Positions 16,363 to 25,216 of a DNA stretch of 49,401 nt are shown piece by piece. Source of the stretch: Lentisphaeria bacterium UBA4640 (GTDB taxonomy: Bacteria > Verrucomicrobiota > Lentisphaeria > Victivallales > UBA1829). A program made the position numbers and the translations under genes. Below the pieces are notes generated by a model. It was not told where the DNA came from. It saw only the letters and a list, made by a program, of their open reading frames with translations, and did not search any database. The stretch covers positions 1 to 49,401 of the forward strand of contig DHMO01000065.1 in the NCBI GenBank assembly GCA_002405835.1, read 5' to 3'. Numbering within the stretch: the first letter of the stretch is position 1; every line of letters starts with the position of its first letter.

Positions 16363-16818
16363 TTACCGCGGGTTCTCTTTCCTGCACTCAAGACGACGGA
16401 CCAGCGCGCGGAACGCCCATTCATAGCCGTCCGCTCCCAGGCCCACGATCTGGCCCACACACACCGGCGCCGTCAACGATCTGTGACGGAACTCTTCGCG
16501 TGTATGGATGTTGCTGATATGTACTTCGACCGCCGGAAGCCGTACCGCCTCCAGCGCATCGCGGACGGCCACGCTCGTGTGAGTGTAAGCCGCCGGGTTG
16601 ATCACTATTCCATCGGTCCCGTTGAAAAGCGTCTCGCCGATATGATCGACCAGCGCGCCCTCGCTGTTGCTCTGGAAAAAGTCCATCTCCACACCCAACT
16701 CTTCCGCAACTTTGCGAAGGCGCGTCTCAATCTCCGTCAGAGTGACGGTTCCGTAGACTTCCACCTTCCGGCGTCCCAGAAGATTCAGGTTCGGTCCATT
16801 GATAACTGATATTTTCAT
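16363..16818 (-). CDS. aroQ: 3-dehydroquinate dehydratase, type II
   Basis: This 151-residue cytoplasmic enzyme dehydrates 3-dehydroquinate in the shikimate pathway; type II enzymes form dodecamers. The start MKISVINGPNLNLLGRR is diagnostic. The catalytic Tyr is in VEVYG (about residue 22), INPAAYTHTSVAVRDAL holds the substrate-binding Asn and the following His, and HISNIHTREEFRHRS carries the second His region. It is the first gene of the leftward operon aroQ-accB-accC. The predicted promoter leaves almost no leader and there is no ribosome-binding site, so it may be translated from a leaderless mRNA. Confidence 0.96.
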   Translation of the reverse strand: MKISVINGPNLNLLGRRKVEVYGTVTLTEIETRLRKVAEELGVEMDFFQSNSEGALVDHIGETLFNGTDGIVINPAAYTHTSVAVRDALEAVRLPAVEVHISNIHTREEFRHRSLTAPVCVGQIVGLGADGYEWAFRALVRRLECRKENPR

Positions 16819-16826
16819 AATGGCTT

Positions 16827-16855
16827 AATATACTGCTCATTTTCAAGAAACGCAA
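16827..16855 (-). promoter_or_regulatory. Promoter of the aroQ-accBC operon
   Basis: The minus strand shows TTGCGT (16850-16855), a 17-base spacer and TATATT (16827-16832). Transcription would begin within a few bases of the aroQ ATG at 16818. Confidence 0.45.
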
Positions 16856-16885
16856 ATTTTTTTTTCATTCCGGACCCTTTCTTCG

Positions 16886-16913
16886 TTGATTTTTCTGCAT
16901 TTACGTGTATCTT
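16886..16913 (+). promoter_or_regulatory. Promoter of ttcA
   Basis: TTGATT (16886-16891), a 16-base spacer and TATCTT (16908-16913) precede the ATG at 16936, which has AGAGG a few bases before it. It is divergent from the aroQ promoter. Confidence 0.45.
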
Positions 16914-16935
16914 TCCGCCAAAAACAGAGGTTTTT

Positions 16936-17685
16936 ATGGATGTTCTGAACAAAATCTACAAACTTACCGGCGCCGCCATCGGCGATTATTCCATGATTCA
17001 GGCCGGAGATTCCATCCTCATCGGAGTCTCCGGCGGCAAGGACAGCATGCTCCTTCTGCATGTGCTCGCCCGCCTTCAGAAACGCGCGCCCGTCAAATTT
17101 TCCCTCAACGCAGTAACCTTCGACCCCGGATTCCCCGGATTCGATGCGGAAGGAACAAAAGGGTTCTGCGACGCCCTCGGCGTGCCCCACCATATCGTCA
17201 AACTCAACGTCCAGAGCGTCATCGAACGGACCGGCACGAACACGCGTCCCTGCATTCTCTGCTCTCGCCTGCGCCGCGGAAACCTCTACGCACTCGCAAA
17301 AAAACTCGGATGCACCAAACTCGCGCTCGGACAGCACCTCGACGACATTGCCGTCTCGTTTCTCATCAGCCTCTGCCGCGGAGGAGGGCTGACCACCATG
17401 GGACCGAACGTTCCCTCCGACGACGCCGCAGTCCGCATCATCCGCCCCTTCGCCTATGTGGAAGAGAAACTGACCATCGAAGCTGCGAAGATGCTCGAGA
17501 TTCCCCCGCGCGGCGAATGCATCTACAAACAGCAGCTTGAGGAATCCGGCGACCGCGCCTACTTCAAACGTCGGCTCCGCGAAATGGAGCGGCACATTCC
17601 GAACCTTCTGCCGAACATTCTGCATTCGCTCTCCGACGTCCGCCCGCCGTATCTTCTCGACAGACGGTTCATTCAGGATCTTTAA
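16936..17685 (+). CDS. ttcA: tRNA 2-thiocytidine biosynthesis protein TtcA-like
   Basis: This 249-residue cytoplasmic enzyme adenylates and thiolates a tRNA base, in TtcA cytidine 32, using ATP and an Fe-S cluster. The PP-loop SGGKDSMLLLHVL (about 33-45) and the later CILCSRLRRG (CxxC, about 113-122) are the family signature, followed by LGQHLDDIAVSFLI. A third Cys for the cluster is in RGECIYKQQ (about 196). It is a single gene divergent from aroQ, with its own promoter and a terminator right after the stop. TtcA is typically 270-310 residues, so this is a compact version. Confidence 0.87.
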   Translation: MDVLNKIYKLTGAAIGDYSMIQAGDSILIGVSGGKDSMLLLHVLARLQKRAPVKFSLNAVTFDPGFPGFDAEGTKGFCDALGVPHHIVKLNVQSVIERTGTNTRPCILCSRLRRGNLYALAKKLGCTKLALGQHLDDIAVSFLISLCRGGGLTTMGPNVPSDDAAVRIIRPFAYVEEKLTIEAAKMLEIPPRGECIYKQQLEESGDRAYFKRRLREMERHIPNLLPNILHSLSDVRPPYLLDRRFIQDL

Positions 17686-17690
17686 AATGA

Positions 17691-17732
17691 AAAAACTGCC
17701 GGAAAACCGTTTTCAGGCTTCCGGCAGTTTTT
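17691..17732. terminator. Bidirectional terminator between ttcA and the DUF5054 gene
   Basis: Perfect 14-bp arms (17691-17704 and 17719-17732) with a 14-base loop. The arms are A-rich at one end and T-rich at the other, so it can work in both directions, serving the convergent ttcA and the leftward gene ending at 17752. Confidence 0.8.
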
Positions 17733-17751
17733 CAGAATCCGGCAGGCGTTC

Positions 17752-19641
17752 TCACCACTGATTGAACGCGCGGATACGGAAACGGTACGTCATATTGTCG
17801 CCGAACCACATCGGGAAGTTCGTGCCCCAGATATTGTTGTACAGATTGAAATGAACTCCGCCCTTCATATCCGGAATCTTGTTGGTGAAATCCAGCAGAG
17901 ACATTCTGCCCGGAGCGACCAGCGGAGAATCCAGGTTTTCCACAAGCACGCGCTCGTCGATCACCATATCCTGAATCGCGTGAAGCGTGCGTCCGCCGCG
18001 GCTCACAACGTCAGTCGGATCAATCCATTCATCCAGCTTCCGGAAACGGTACGAACATTTTGACTTCTGCGGAAGAAGCGAGAACCATGCCGCATGCGGC
18101 AGACGGTGCGCGACTTTACCGAACCATTTCAGACGGATCTCCAGCCAGTCCTCTTCATCGGGCAGGATGTAATCAATTTCGATGCGGCGGAAAAGCGGGT
18201 GTTCGTTGGTCACGAGCGTAATGCGTTTGCCGTGTCCCCACTCGGTCAGATGAACATTCGTTTCAAACCCTTCATAGCGCTTCTTTTCCGCATCGACGGG
18301 CATGTCGGGCTTGGTGAAGTCGTGAATCGCCCACCACTCTTCCGGCAGACGCAGATACTGCCAGCGGAAACGCTCGTAGTCATCGCGGTCGAACATTTCG
18401 CAGGTGAACAGACCCGAATTTTTGAAACGGAAACGGTTCGCCTTCATGTAGATGGTGTCCGCAGTCGCATTCGAGGGATTCAGCTCAATCCGGAAGAATT
18501 TGTTCTCGAACACAAGATCGTGTGTGACGTTGCGTTTGAGGTAAAGGTCTTCCGCAGGACGCAGACGGTTCAGCGCGCGGATGGCCTCCGCGGCCTTGTC
18601 GTTCGGAAGAGTGAGCACGGCGTTCTTCAGGAATTTGCGGCGTTCACGCCAGGAGGAAGCAAACTTGCGCGCGGATTCACAGTGGAAATCCTTCGGATCC
18701 CAGAGTTCCGGCTCGATGAAATGAGTCTTCTCGTCCAGTCCCCACGTGTGTTCGGTGGTAAGAAGAAGACCGCGCTGAAACTCCTCGATTTCAGGCGTGT
18801 TGTCCCAGTTTCTGCGCAGACGGAGCAGTTCGCGCAGATCGGCGACCTTTTTCGGGTCGGTGCCGACGCCGTGAATCCAGGAATCGCCGATTTCCTTGGT
18901 GAAAACGGGATAGCTCTCTTTGCGTTTGAGCAACGCGTTCGCGAGATCGTCGAGCGTTGCGCTCTGAACCTCCGCATCAGGATACCGTGCAAGGATTTCC
19001 TTGACCTGCTTCGGCGTGTGCGGTCCCAGATTGTCACCTGTCATGCAGACGACATATTCCTCTTTGCCGACCATAATTGATGCGCCGTACTGCTTCTGAT
19101 AGACAACCAGGATTTCATTTCCGCGCGCATCCCGCCAGCGGAAAACCGGGGGAACGTCGGGCATGGCGGAGGCGGAGTTGATGCCGATATGCAGCATTTT
19201 GATTCCGGCGTCAGCCAGCGGAGCGATGATTCCGCGCGTATGTCCCGGGACATCGGTGAGCTTTGCCGCGATGGTGTGTTTTTTGAACTTTTTGTCAAGC
19301 TGGGCGGAAATGGAAAGCCCGAAACGGTAAAGCGCATCATCTGCGAGTTCGCTGTGCATGGTGAACGGAAGCGCATGCCAGACGATGTCCCCGCGTTTGA
19401 CCGCCTCTTCGAGACGCTTTTTCGCCTCCTCATCCGCGGAGCGCAGATACTCGGAAACGAGCCACGAGCCGACCGTCCAGCGGTAGCGGAAATCGCCGGT
19501 CCGGACGCTGTGGCGGAAATATTCCGCCGTCTTGATTGCATCGCGGATGAAGCACTTGAAATATTTGTGAACGACATTCGCCGCCATATCGGTGAAACCG
19601 ATGTCGAGATGTGTTTTGAAAATGATGTTGACTTTTCTCAT
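17752..19641 (-). CDS. GH38-like / DUF5054 family protein (putative alpha-mannosidase-like hydrolase)
   Basis: A cytoplasmic protein of 629 residues from the chosen start. It opens MRKVNIIFKTHLDIGFTD; the H-L-D motif and the later LTDVPGHTRGIIAPLADAGIKML correspond to the metal-binding and active-site regions of glycoside hydrolase family 38-type barrels, as in the DUF5054 family. The second half is beta-rich with RRIEIDYILPDEEDWLEIRLKW. The ATG at 19641 is preferred over 19692 because it matches this conserved start and has AAAGG about ten bases upstream; 19692 has no such site. A palindrome (19699-19713, ATTTGA-TTT-TCAAAT) sits upstream and could be an operator. Substrate unknown; mannoside or related sugar is only a guess. 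Confidence 0.75.
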   Translation of the reverse strand: MRKVNIIFKTHLDIGFTDMAANVVHKYFKCFIRDAIKTAEYFRHSVRTGDFRYRWTVGSWLVSEYLRSADEEAKKRLEEAVKRGDIVWHALPFTMHSELADDALYRFGLSISAQLDKKFKKHTIAAKLTDVPGHTRGIIAPLADAGIKMLHIGINSASAMPDVPPVFRWRDARGNEILVVYQKQYGASIMVGKEEYVVCMTGDNLGPHTPKQVKEILARYPDAEVQSATLDDLANALLKRKESYPVFTKEIGDSWIHGVGTDPKKVADLRELLRLRRNWDNTPEIEEFQRGLLLTTEHTWGLDEKTHFIEPELWDPKDFHCESARKFASSWRERRKFLKNAVLTLPNDKAAEAIRALNRLRPAEDLYLKRNVTHDLVFENKFFRIELNPSNATADTIYMKANRFRFKNSGLFTCEMFDRDDYERFRWQYLRLPEEWWAIHDFTKPDMPVDAEKKRYEGFETNVHLTEWGHGKRITLVTNEHPLFRRIEIDYILPDEEDWLEIRLKWFGKVAHRLPHAAWFSLLPQKSKCSYRFRKLDEWIDPTDVVSRGGRTLHAIQDMVIDERVLVENLDSPLVAPGRMSLLDFTNKIPDMKGGVHFNLYNNIWGTNFPMWFGDNMTYRFRIRAFNQW

Positions 19642-19905
19642 CTTTCTGAAGCCTTTCCCGTCTGAAAATACATTTGACGGGTAATCTATCATAGGAACAT
19701 TTGATTTTCAAATCCCGAACCGGAGTTTTCCGGAAATCCGTGCATTCAGCGGATCTCTCCCGGAGCAGGCAGTAGTGTCCGAAGTTTTTACGGGCGTATC
19801 ATATCAAACATTACAGCGCCATGAAACAAAAAAATGCTATCGGCAACAAAACGGGTTGTCGTTTCAGCCGCAATTAATAGGAAAGAGAAAAATAAAACTC
19901 TTAAA

Positions 19906-19928
19906 GGAGACAGGAAATGCCCGTCTCC
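19906..19928 (-). terminator. Probable terminator of the lipoprotein pair
   Basis: GGAGAC (19906-19911) pairs with GTCTCC (19923-19928), with further pairing inside. On the minus strand a T-rich stretch follows. It lies just beyond the stop at 19939. The rest of 19693-19905 shows no gene. Confidence 0.5.
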
Positions 19929-19938
19929 ACAATTTTAA

Positions 19939-20535
19939 TTAAAGAGTCAACGAAGTCTGATACTTCACTACCTCATTTACCAAGTACCGGCATACTTTTT
20001 TCTCTTGAATAGTCCATACCCAGAACTGATTCCAAACCAATCCGACAGGTAAAAAAGGCAACCAAACATAGCACCGGACATCCTCCGCAGTTGCCGAAGA
20101 AAAAACGGGCTTTTGGTTCAGGTAAACTATTGCGGAGACATCCAGATACATATTCACCCACATGGGGATTGCCGTCAATGTATAACCCATCAAAAAACCT
20201 GTTACAGCAGCCTCATTAACTGGCATTGCTGAATAATGGATAAGAAAATGGATGTGGTAATTGCTTTTTGCAGTAAAGTTCCGATAAGTCACCTTGCTAA
20301 AAGCATTTGTTTCCTGTAGATACTCTCTCAACCAGTTTATATACATTGCCTCATTTGCTCGTCCCATACTAACATCTCCATCCGAAATATAGTCAACAGA
20401 ATAGGTTACAGAATATTTCCTGGAATGAGACAAAGGTTGAATCTCTGTTTCTGGCGTATATCCCAGCGGAACTTCTAAACATCCACAAAAGGAGACGACC
20501 ATGCATACAAACAAGGCTAAAACAATCTTATTCAT
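19939..20535 (-). CDS. Lipoprotein of unknown function, AT-rich
   Basis: A 198-residue protein with a lipoprotein signal peptide: MNKIVLALFVCMVVSFCGCLE, where FCGC is the lipobox and Cys at about 19 the acylation site. The mature part has a beta-rich region and one hydrophobic stretch (AAVTGFLMGYTLTAIPMWVNMYL, about 108-130). I do not recognise the family. It overlaps the upstream PDZ lipoprotein gene by 8 bases, so the two are probably made together. Codon use is clearly more A/T-rich than the neighbours. Confidence 0.75.
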   Translation of the reverse strand: MNKIVLALFVCMVVSFCGCLEVPLGYTPETEIQPLSHSRKYSVTYSVDYISDGDVSMGRANEAMYINWLREYLQETNAFSKVTYRNFTAKSNYHIHFLIHYSAMPVNEAAVTGFLMGYTLTAIPMWVNMYLDVSAIVYLNQKPVFSSATAEDVRCYVWLPFLPVGLVWNQFWVWTIQEKKVCRYLVNEVVKYQTSLTL

Positions 20536-21262
20536 GCGACACCTCTAATGTATGAATTTTTTCTTCACCCAAAACAAAAGGCTGAAAGTCCTCAAAAGAG
20601 GCAACTATCTTTCCATTGATGCGCTGAACAATATCTCCGGCTTTAATTCCCTTCTTTTCGGCTTCAGAGTTCGGAGCAACAAAGGCGACTCGTGTTCTTG
20701 TATCAACCTTTCCCGGAATGTTTTCCGGAAACTGAAAATACACACCAAAAGAATTTTTATATTTCCTCTTTGCAAAGAAGTAAGCACACTGATGGTAATA
20801 TGTATTCTTATAATTGATCACAACTGGAGTTGAACCATAAGTCGTGGATGTTCCATAATAATTTACAGAACCATAAGCACCATACACCGAACCGGAATGA
20901 TATGTTATTTCCCGTGTTGGAACATTAATCACCGTACTTTCTTTAACAGTTTCACCGACCTTATATGAAAGGGCTACGAGTTCGGCTTGATACTTTTTCG
21001 CACAATCCACTACAAATGTCCGAGGAACCCACAAATCATAAAAGCTTGACATTCCTATCAGGACATAATTATCATCCCGCAACAACAATTCCAATTGTTC
21101 CTTATCTGCAAGTTCAAGCAACCGAGGATATTGAATATCGGATGGACAAAATTCAGCATTTGCAACAGGAGAAAAATGTTCCACATATTTATTTGCAGAA
21201 CAGCCGCTCAAACCTAAAGCGACCACTGGGATTATCATTTTTAGAAATGTTTTCTTTCGCAT
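20528..21262 (-). CDS. Lipoprotein with C-terminal PDZ domain
   Basis: A 244-residue envelope protein. MRKKTFLKMIIPVVALGLSGCSAN is a lipoprotein signal (lipobox LSGC, Cys about 21). The middle (about 60-180) has VLIGMSSFYDLW and a Gly/Tyr-rich stretch (SVYGAYGSVNYYGTSTTYG). Residues about 190-240 form a PDZ domain (RVAFVAPNSEAEKKGIKAGDIVQRINGK), normally binding peptide C-termini; no protease domain is attached. An AGAGGA site precedes the ATG. TTGAAA at 21321-21326 and TATAAT at 21294-21299 (minus strand) suggest a promoter, although their spacing is imperfect. Base composition is AT-rich, suggesting acquisition. Confidence 0.8.
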   Translation of the reverse strand: MRKKTFLKMIIPVVALGLSGCSANKYVEHFSPVANAEFCPSDIQYPRLLELADKEQLELLLRDDNYVLIGMSSFYDLWVPRTFVVDCAKKYQAELVALSYKVGETVKESTVINVPTREITYHSGSVYGAYGSVNYYGTSTTYGSTPVVINYKNTYYHQCAYFFAKRKYKNSFGVYFQFPENIPGKVDTRTRVAFVAPNSEAEKKGIKAGDIVQRINGKIVASFEDFQPFVLGEEKIHTLEVSHE

Positions 21263-21421
21263 ACAGTCCTCTGCATTTTATTTCCAAAATTATATTATAC
21301 ATTAGCATAAGAAATTGTTTTTTCAACCGACAAAGTAAGATTTTTATCTTGCCAGAATTCACGTGCTTTCAGCATCCTGAATCCTCCGCTTCCGTTCCCC
21401 CGGTCTTTTGCATCGGGCGTC

Positions 21422-21449
21422 TTGAAAAAACGCAAATATGGTGTATATT
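21422..21449 (+). promoter_or_regulatory. Promoter of carB
   Basis: TTGAAA (21422-21427), a 16-base spacer and TATATT (21444-21449). It implies a leader of about 80 bases before the carB ATG at 21539. Confidence 0.6.
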
Positions 21450-21538
21450 TCTTCTTCCGAAAGCTGGAGGAGTTCTCCGCTCGGATCCGTTTCGCGCGGC
21501 AGCCTCCGGCAACAACTTTTACTCAGTGGAAGTGCATC

Positions 21539-24500
21539 ATGCCAAAGCGGGAAGACATCAAAAAAATCATGCTGATCGGCTCCGGCCCGATCGTCATCGG
21601 ACAGGCTTGCGAATTCGATTACTCCGGAACTCAAGCCTGCAAGTCACTCAAAGAGGAAGGATATGAAGTCATCCTCGTCAACAGCAATCCCGCCACGATC
21701 ATGACCGATCCCGATTTCGCGGACCGCACCTACATTGAACCTCTTACCAAAGACATCCTCCACGAAATCATCCGCCGCGAACGTCCCGACGCCATCCTCC
21801 CCACTCTCGGAGGACAGACCGCGCTCAACCTCGCGCTCGAACTCTACGACTCCGGCATTCTCTCCCGCTACAAAGTCGAAATGATCGGCGCGAAAGCCGA
21901 CGTCATCCGCCGCGCGGAAGACCGCGAACTCTTCAAGGAAACCATGCAGAGCATCGGTCTCGAACTCCCCGTCAGCGGCTCCGCTCACTCCATGGAGGAA
22001 GCACGCGTCATCGCGGCGAAGATCGGCAAGTACCCCCTCATCATCCGCCCCGGATTCACCCTCGGCGGAACAGGCGGAGGCATCGCTCACAATGAACAGG
22101 AATTCGAGGAAATCGTCGCCCGCGGTCTCGCCGCCAGCATGAACTCCGAAGTTCTCATCGAAGAATCTCTCCTCGGATGGAAAGAGTTTGAACTCGAAGT
22201 CATGCGCGACCGCAAGGACAACGCGGTCATCATCTGCTCCATTGAGAACATCGACCCCATGGGTGTGCATACCGGCGACAGCATCACCGTAGCTCCCGCG
22301 CAGACCCTCACCGACCGCGAATACCAGCGGATGCGCGACGCCTCCCTCGCGGTCATGCGCGCTATCGGCGTCGAAACCGGCGGTTCCAACGTCCAGTGGG
22401 CGCTCAATCCCGAAAACGGACGCATGATCATCATTGAGATGAACCCCCGCGTCTCCCGCTCCTCCGCCCTCGCCTCCAAAGCGACCGGATTCCCGATTGC
22501 CAAGTTCGCCGCCAAACTCGCCGTCGGATATACGCTCGACGAGATCATGAACGACATCACCCGCGAAACGCCCGCCTGCTTCGAACCCTCCATCGACTAT
22601 GTGGTCACCAAAGTCCCGCGCTTCGCTTTCGAAAAGTTCCCGACCGCGGACGACACGCTTTCCACCCAGATGAAATCCGTCGGCGAAACCATGAGCATCG
22701 GACGCACTTTCAAGCAGTCCCTCCAGAAAGCCATGCGCTCGCTCGAAACCGGACGCGGCGGATACGGCGTCGACGGCAAGGACGGCAAGTACTCCAAGTT
22801 CTCCGACGAGCATGTCCGCGCGGAACTCATCCGTCCGAACTTCGCACGTCTCTTCTACGTCCGCGAAGCGTTCAAGCGCGGCTGGTCTGTGGAACAGGTT
22901 CATGACCTCACCAAGATCGACCGCTGGTTCCTGCGCCATATGCACGAACTCGCCGCATTTGAAGAGGAAATCAAAAAAGTTTCATCGCTCGAACAGCTCA
23001 AGCAGGACAAGCCCTTCTTCCGGCAGATCAAGGAAATGGGATACTCCGACCGCCAGATTGCATTCCTCCTTCATTCCACGGAAGAGGAGGTTTACAAGGC
23101 CCGCAAGGAGATCGGCGTCATGCCGGTTTACGGACTCGTCGATACCTGCGCCGCCGAATTCGAAGCGTACACTCCGTACTACTATTCGACTTACGGCGAA
23201 GTCGACGAGAGCCGTCCGGACGCTCAGAAGAAGAAAAAAATCATGATTCTCGGCGGCGGTCCGAACCGTATCGGACAGGGCATCGAGTTCGACTACTGCT
23301 GTGTCCACGCCTCCTTCGCCCTGCGCGATGCGGGCTACGAAACCATCATGGTCAACAGCAATCCCGAAACCGTCTCCACCGATTACGACACCAGCGACAA
23401 GCTCTATTTCGAACCGCTCACGCTGGAAGACGTTCTCCACATCTACGAACGTGAAAAATGCGACGGCGTCATCGTCCAGTTCGGCGGACAGACCCCGCTG
23501 AAACTCGCGCACCGTCTCCAGAACTGCGGCGTCAACATCATCGGCACAAGTCCGAGCATGATCGACGCGGCGGAAGACCGCGAAACCTTCAACGCACTCG
23601 TCAACCGCCTCGGCATCAAACAGCCGGCGGGCGGAATCGCAACGAACGTCGAAGAAGCCGTCGCCGCGGCAAACCGGATCGGATACCCGGTTCTCGTCCG
23701 TCCCTCGTTCGTTCTCGGCGGACGCGCCATGGTGATTGTCTACAACGAAGAATTTCTGCGCAAATACATGGTTGAGGCTGTGGAAGCCTCCGAAGAACGC
23801 CCGGTCCTGATCGACCGCTTCCTCGAAGACGCCACCGAACTCGACGTCGACTGCATCTCCGACGGAGAAACCAGTGTGATCGGCGCGATCATGGAGCATG
23901 TGGAGCTCGCCGGCATTCACTCGGGCGACAGCGCATGCATGATCCCGACCATCTCCCTTTCGAAGAAGGTGCTCGACACGATCCACAAGAACACCTTCGA
24001 CCTCGCCCGTGAACTCCACGTCTGCGGTCTGATGAACGTCCAGTACGCGGTCAAAGGCGATGAAGTCTACGTTCTTGAAGTCAACCCGCGCGCTTCGCGC
24101 ACGGTTCCGTTTGTCAGCAAATCGATCGGCGTTCCGCTCGCGAAACTCGCCGCGCTCGTCATGGTCGGCAAGAAACTCAAAGACATGGGCTTCACCGAAG
24201 AGGTCATCCCGGAACACTACTGCTGCAAAGAGGCGGTGTTCCCGTTCGTCCGTTTCCCGGGCATCGACATCGTTCTCAGCCCTGAAATGAAGTCGACGGG
24301 CGAAGTCATGGGCATCGATGTTCTCCCCGGTCTTGCGTACTTCAAGACGCAGGTCGCCGCGGGCAACTCCATCCCGAAGGGCGGCGACATCTTCATGAGC
24401 ATCCGTCCCGCCGACAAGCACGCGCTTGTTCCGCTGGGCAAAGAACTTGCAAACCTCGGCTTCACAATCCATGCGACGTGCGGAACCGCGACTGCGCTCT

Positions 24501-24805
24501 ATGACGCCGGTCTCAAGGTTCAGCCGATCTTCAAGATCTGCGAAGGCCGCCCGAACGTCATTGACGCCATCAACGACCACGAACTCAAATGGATCATCAA
24601 CACCCCGTCGACCGGCGCCGCGCCGCGAACCGATGAGATCCAGATGCGCGCGCATGCGGTCATCAAAGGCGTTCCCATCACGACCACGATCGAAGGTCTC
24701 CACACCGCCATCGAGGGTCTGAAAGCGATCAACGAAATGGGCCGCATGGAAGTCTGCAGCATTCAGGAATACCACCGCCAGGCGCCGAAACTGAAACTGA
24801 AGTAA
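21539..24805 (+). CDS. carB: Carbamoyl-phosphate synthase large subunit
   Basis: This 1088-residue enzyme makes carbamoyl phosphate from bicarbonate, ATP and glutamine-derived ammonia for arginine and pyrimidine synthesis. It has the expected duplicated layout: first ATP-grasp half beginning KIMLIGSGPIVIGQACEFDYSG with LTLGGTGGG, a central oligomerisation part, second half beginning KIMILGGGPNRIGQGIEFDYCC with FVLGGRAMVIVY, and a C-terminal MGS-like regulatory domain (about 940-1088) ending EYHRQAPKLKLK. Start 21539 fits the family start MPKREDIKK and the promoter at 21422; the frame extends upstream without support. No carA (glutaminase subunit) is present here, unlike the usual carAB pairing. 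Confidence 0.97.
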   Translation: MPKREDIKKIMLIGSGPIVIGQACEFDYSGTQACKSLKEEGYEVILVNSNPATIMTDPDFADRTYIEPLTKDILHEIIRRERPDAILPTLGGQTALNLALELYDSGILSRYKVEMIGAKADVIRRAEDRELFKETMQSIGLELPVSGSAHSMEEARVIAAKIGKYPLIIRPGFTLGGTGGGIAHNEQEFEEIVARGLAASMNSEVLIEESLLGWKEFELEVMRDRKDNAVIICSIENIDPMGVHTGDSITVAPAQTLTDREYQRMRDASLAVMRAIGVETGGSNVQWALNPENGRMIIIEMNPRVSRSSALASKATGFPIAKFAAKLAVGYTLDEIMNDITRETPACFEPSIDYVVTKVPRFAFEKFPTADDTLSTQMKSVGETMSIGRTFKQSLQKAMRSLETGRGGYGVDGKDGKYSKFSDEHVRAELIRPNFARLFYVREAFKRGWSVEQVHDLTKIDRWFLRHMHELAAFEEEIKKVSSLEQLKQDKPFFRQIKEMGYSDRQIAFLLHSTEEEVYKARKEIGVMPVYGLVDTCAAEFEAYTPYYYSTYGEVDESRPDAQKKKKIMILGGGPNRIGQGIEFDYCCVHASFALRDAGYETIMVNSNPETVSTDYDTSDKLYFEPLTLEDVLHIYEREKCDGVIVQFGGQTPLKLAHRLQNCGVNIIGTSPSMIDAAEDRETFNALVNRLGIKQPAGGIATNVEEAVAAANRIGYPVLVRPSFVLGGRAMVIVYNEEFLRKYMVEAVEASEERPVLIDRFLEDATELDVDCISDGETSVIGAIMEHVELAGIHSGDSACMIPTISLSKKVLDTIHKNTFDLARELHVCGLMNVQYAVKGDEVYVLEVNPRASRTVPFVSKSIGVPLAKLAALVMVGKKLKDMGFTEEVIPEHYCCKEAVFPFVRFPGIDIVLSPEMKSTGEVMGIDVLPGLAYFKTQVAAGNSIPKGGDIFMSIRPADKHALVPLGKELANLGFTIHATCGTATALYDAGLKVQPIFKICEGRPNVIDAINDHELKWIINTPSTGAAPRTDEIQMRAHAVIKGVPITTTIEGLHTAIEGLKAINEMGRMEVCSIQEYHRQAPKLKLK

Positions 24806-24818
24806 AAACAAATTCCAT

Positions 24819-24856
24819 TTGCCGGATGCGCAAAAAACATCCGGCAATTTTTTATT
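24819..24856 (+). terminator. Terminator of carB
   Basis: Ten-base arms (24819-24828 and 24838-24847) with an A-rich loop are followed by a T run. It is the end of the carB transcript and marks the boundary of the decayed locus to the right. Confidence 0.8.
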
Positions 24857-24904
24857 TTTAAATCCTCTCTTTTTCCTGAATTTTCAATGCCGTTTTTTTG
24901 TTTT

Positions 24905-25216
24905 TCACCGGGTTCCCGCAATTTTCTTCCGGAACTCGCTCGGAGAAACACCGGCGAGACGGCGGAATTCCGCGGAAAAATAGTACGGATTGCAGTAACC
25001 GAGCCGGTACGATATCTCTTTCAGCGAATTTTCCGTATGCGTCAGCAGGTATTTTGCCTGTTCCATCCGGCAGTTCTGACGGTATTCATAAGGCGTCATG
25101 CGGAACTTCTCCCGAAAACACTTCTCCAGCCAGGTCTGACTGATATTGAACTCCTCCGCAAGTTTCCGGATCTGAAGCGGCGGCAGGTTGCCCGTCTCGC
25201 CGGACGCCCCTTCCGT
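24905..25216 (-). pseudogene. AraC-family regulator, C-terminal HTH fragment only
   Basis: On the minus strand the frame reads LPPLQIRKLAEEFNISQTWLEKCF, then MTPYEYRQ, LLTHTENSLKEISYRLGYCNPYYFSAEFRRLAG and SPSEFRKKIAGTR-stop, a complete AraC double helix-turn-helix DNA-binding domain of about 95 residues. Upstream the frame hits a stop (TAG at 25217-25219) with no start codon or sensor domain before it, whereas the family is normally about 270-300 residues. The missing 5' part ends exactly where an unrelated glycosidase fragment begins on the other strand. An internal Met (25099) cannot rescue a full domain. It is probably non-functional. Confidence 0.8.

Noticed and set aside
22982..24847. 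621-codon minus-strand frame opposite carB
   Set aside because: Antisense of carB; His/Asp/Val-rich low-complexity text typical of reversed coding sequence.
24887..25216. N-terminal extension of the glycosidase frame from an ATG at 24887
   Set aside because: This part is the exact antisense of an AraC HTH domain, so it is not a natural N-terminus.
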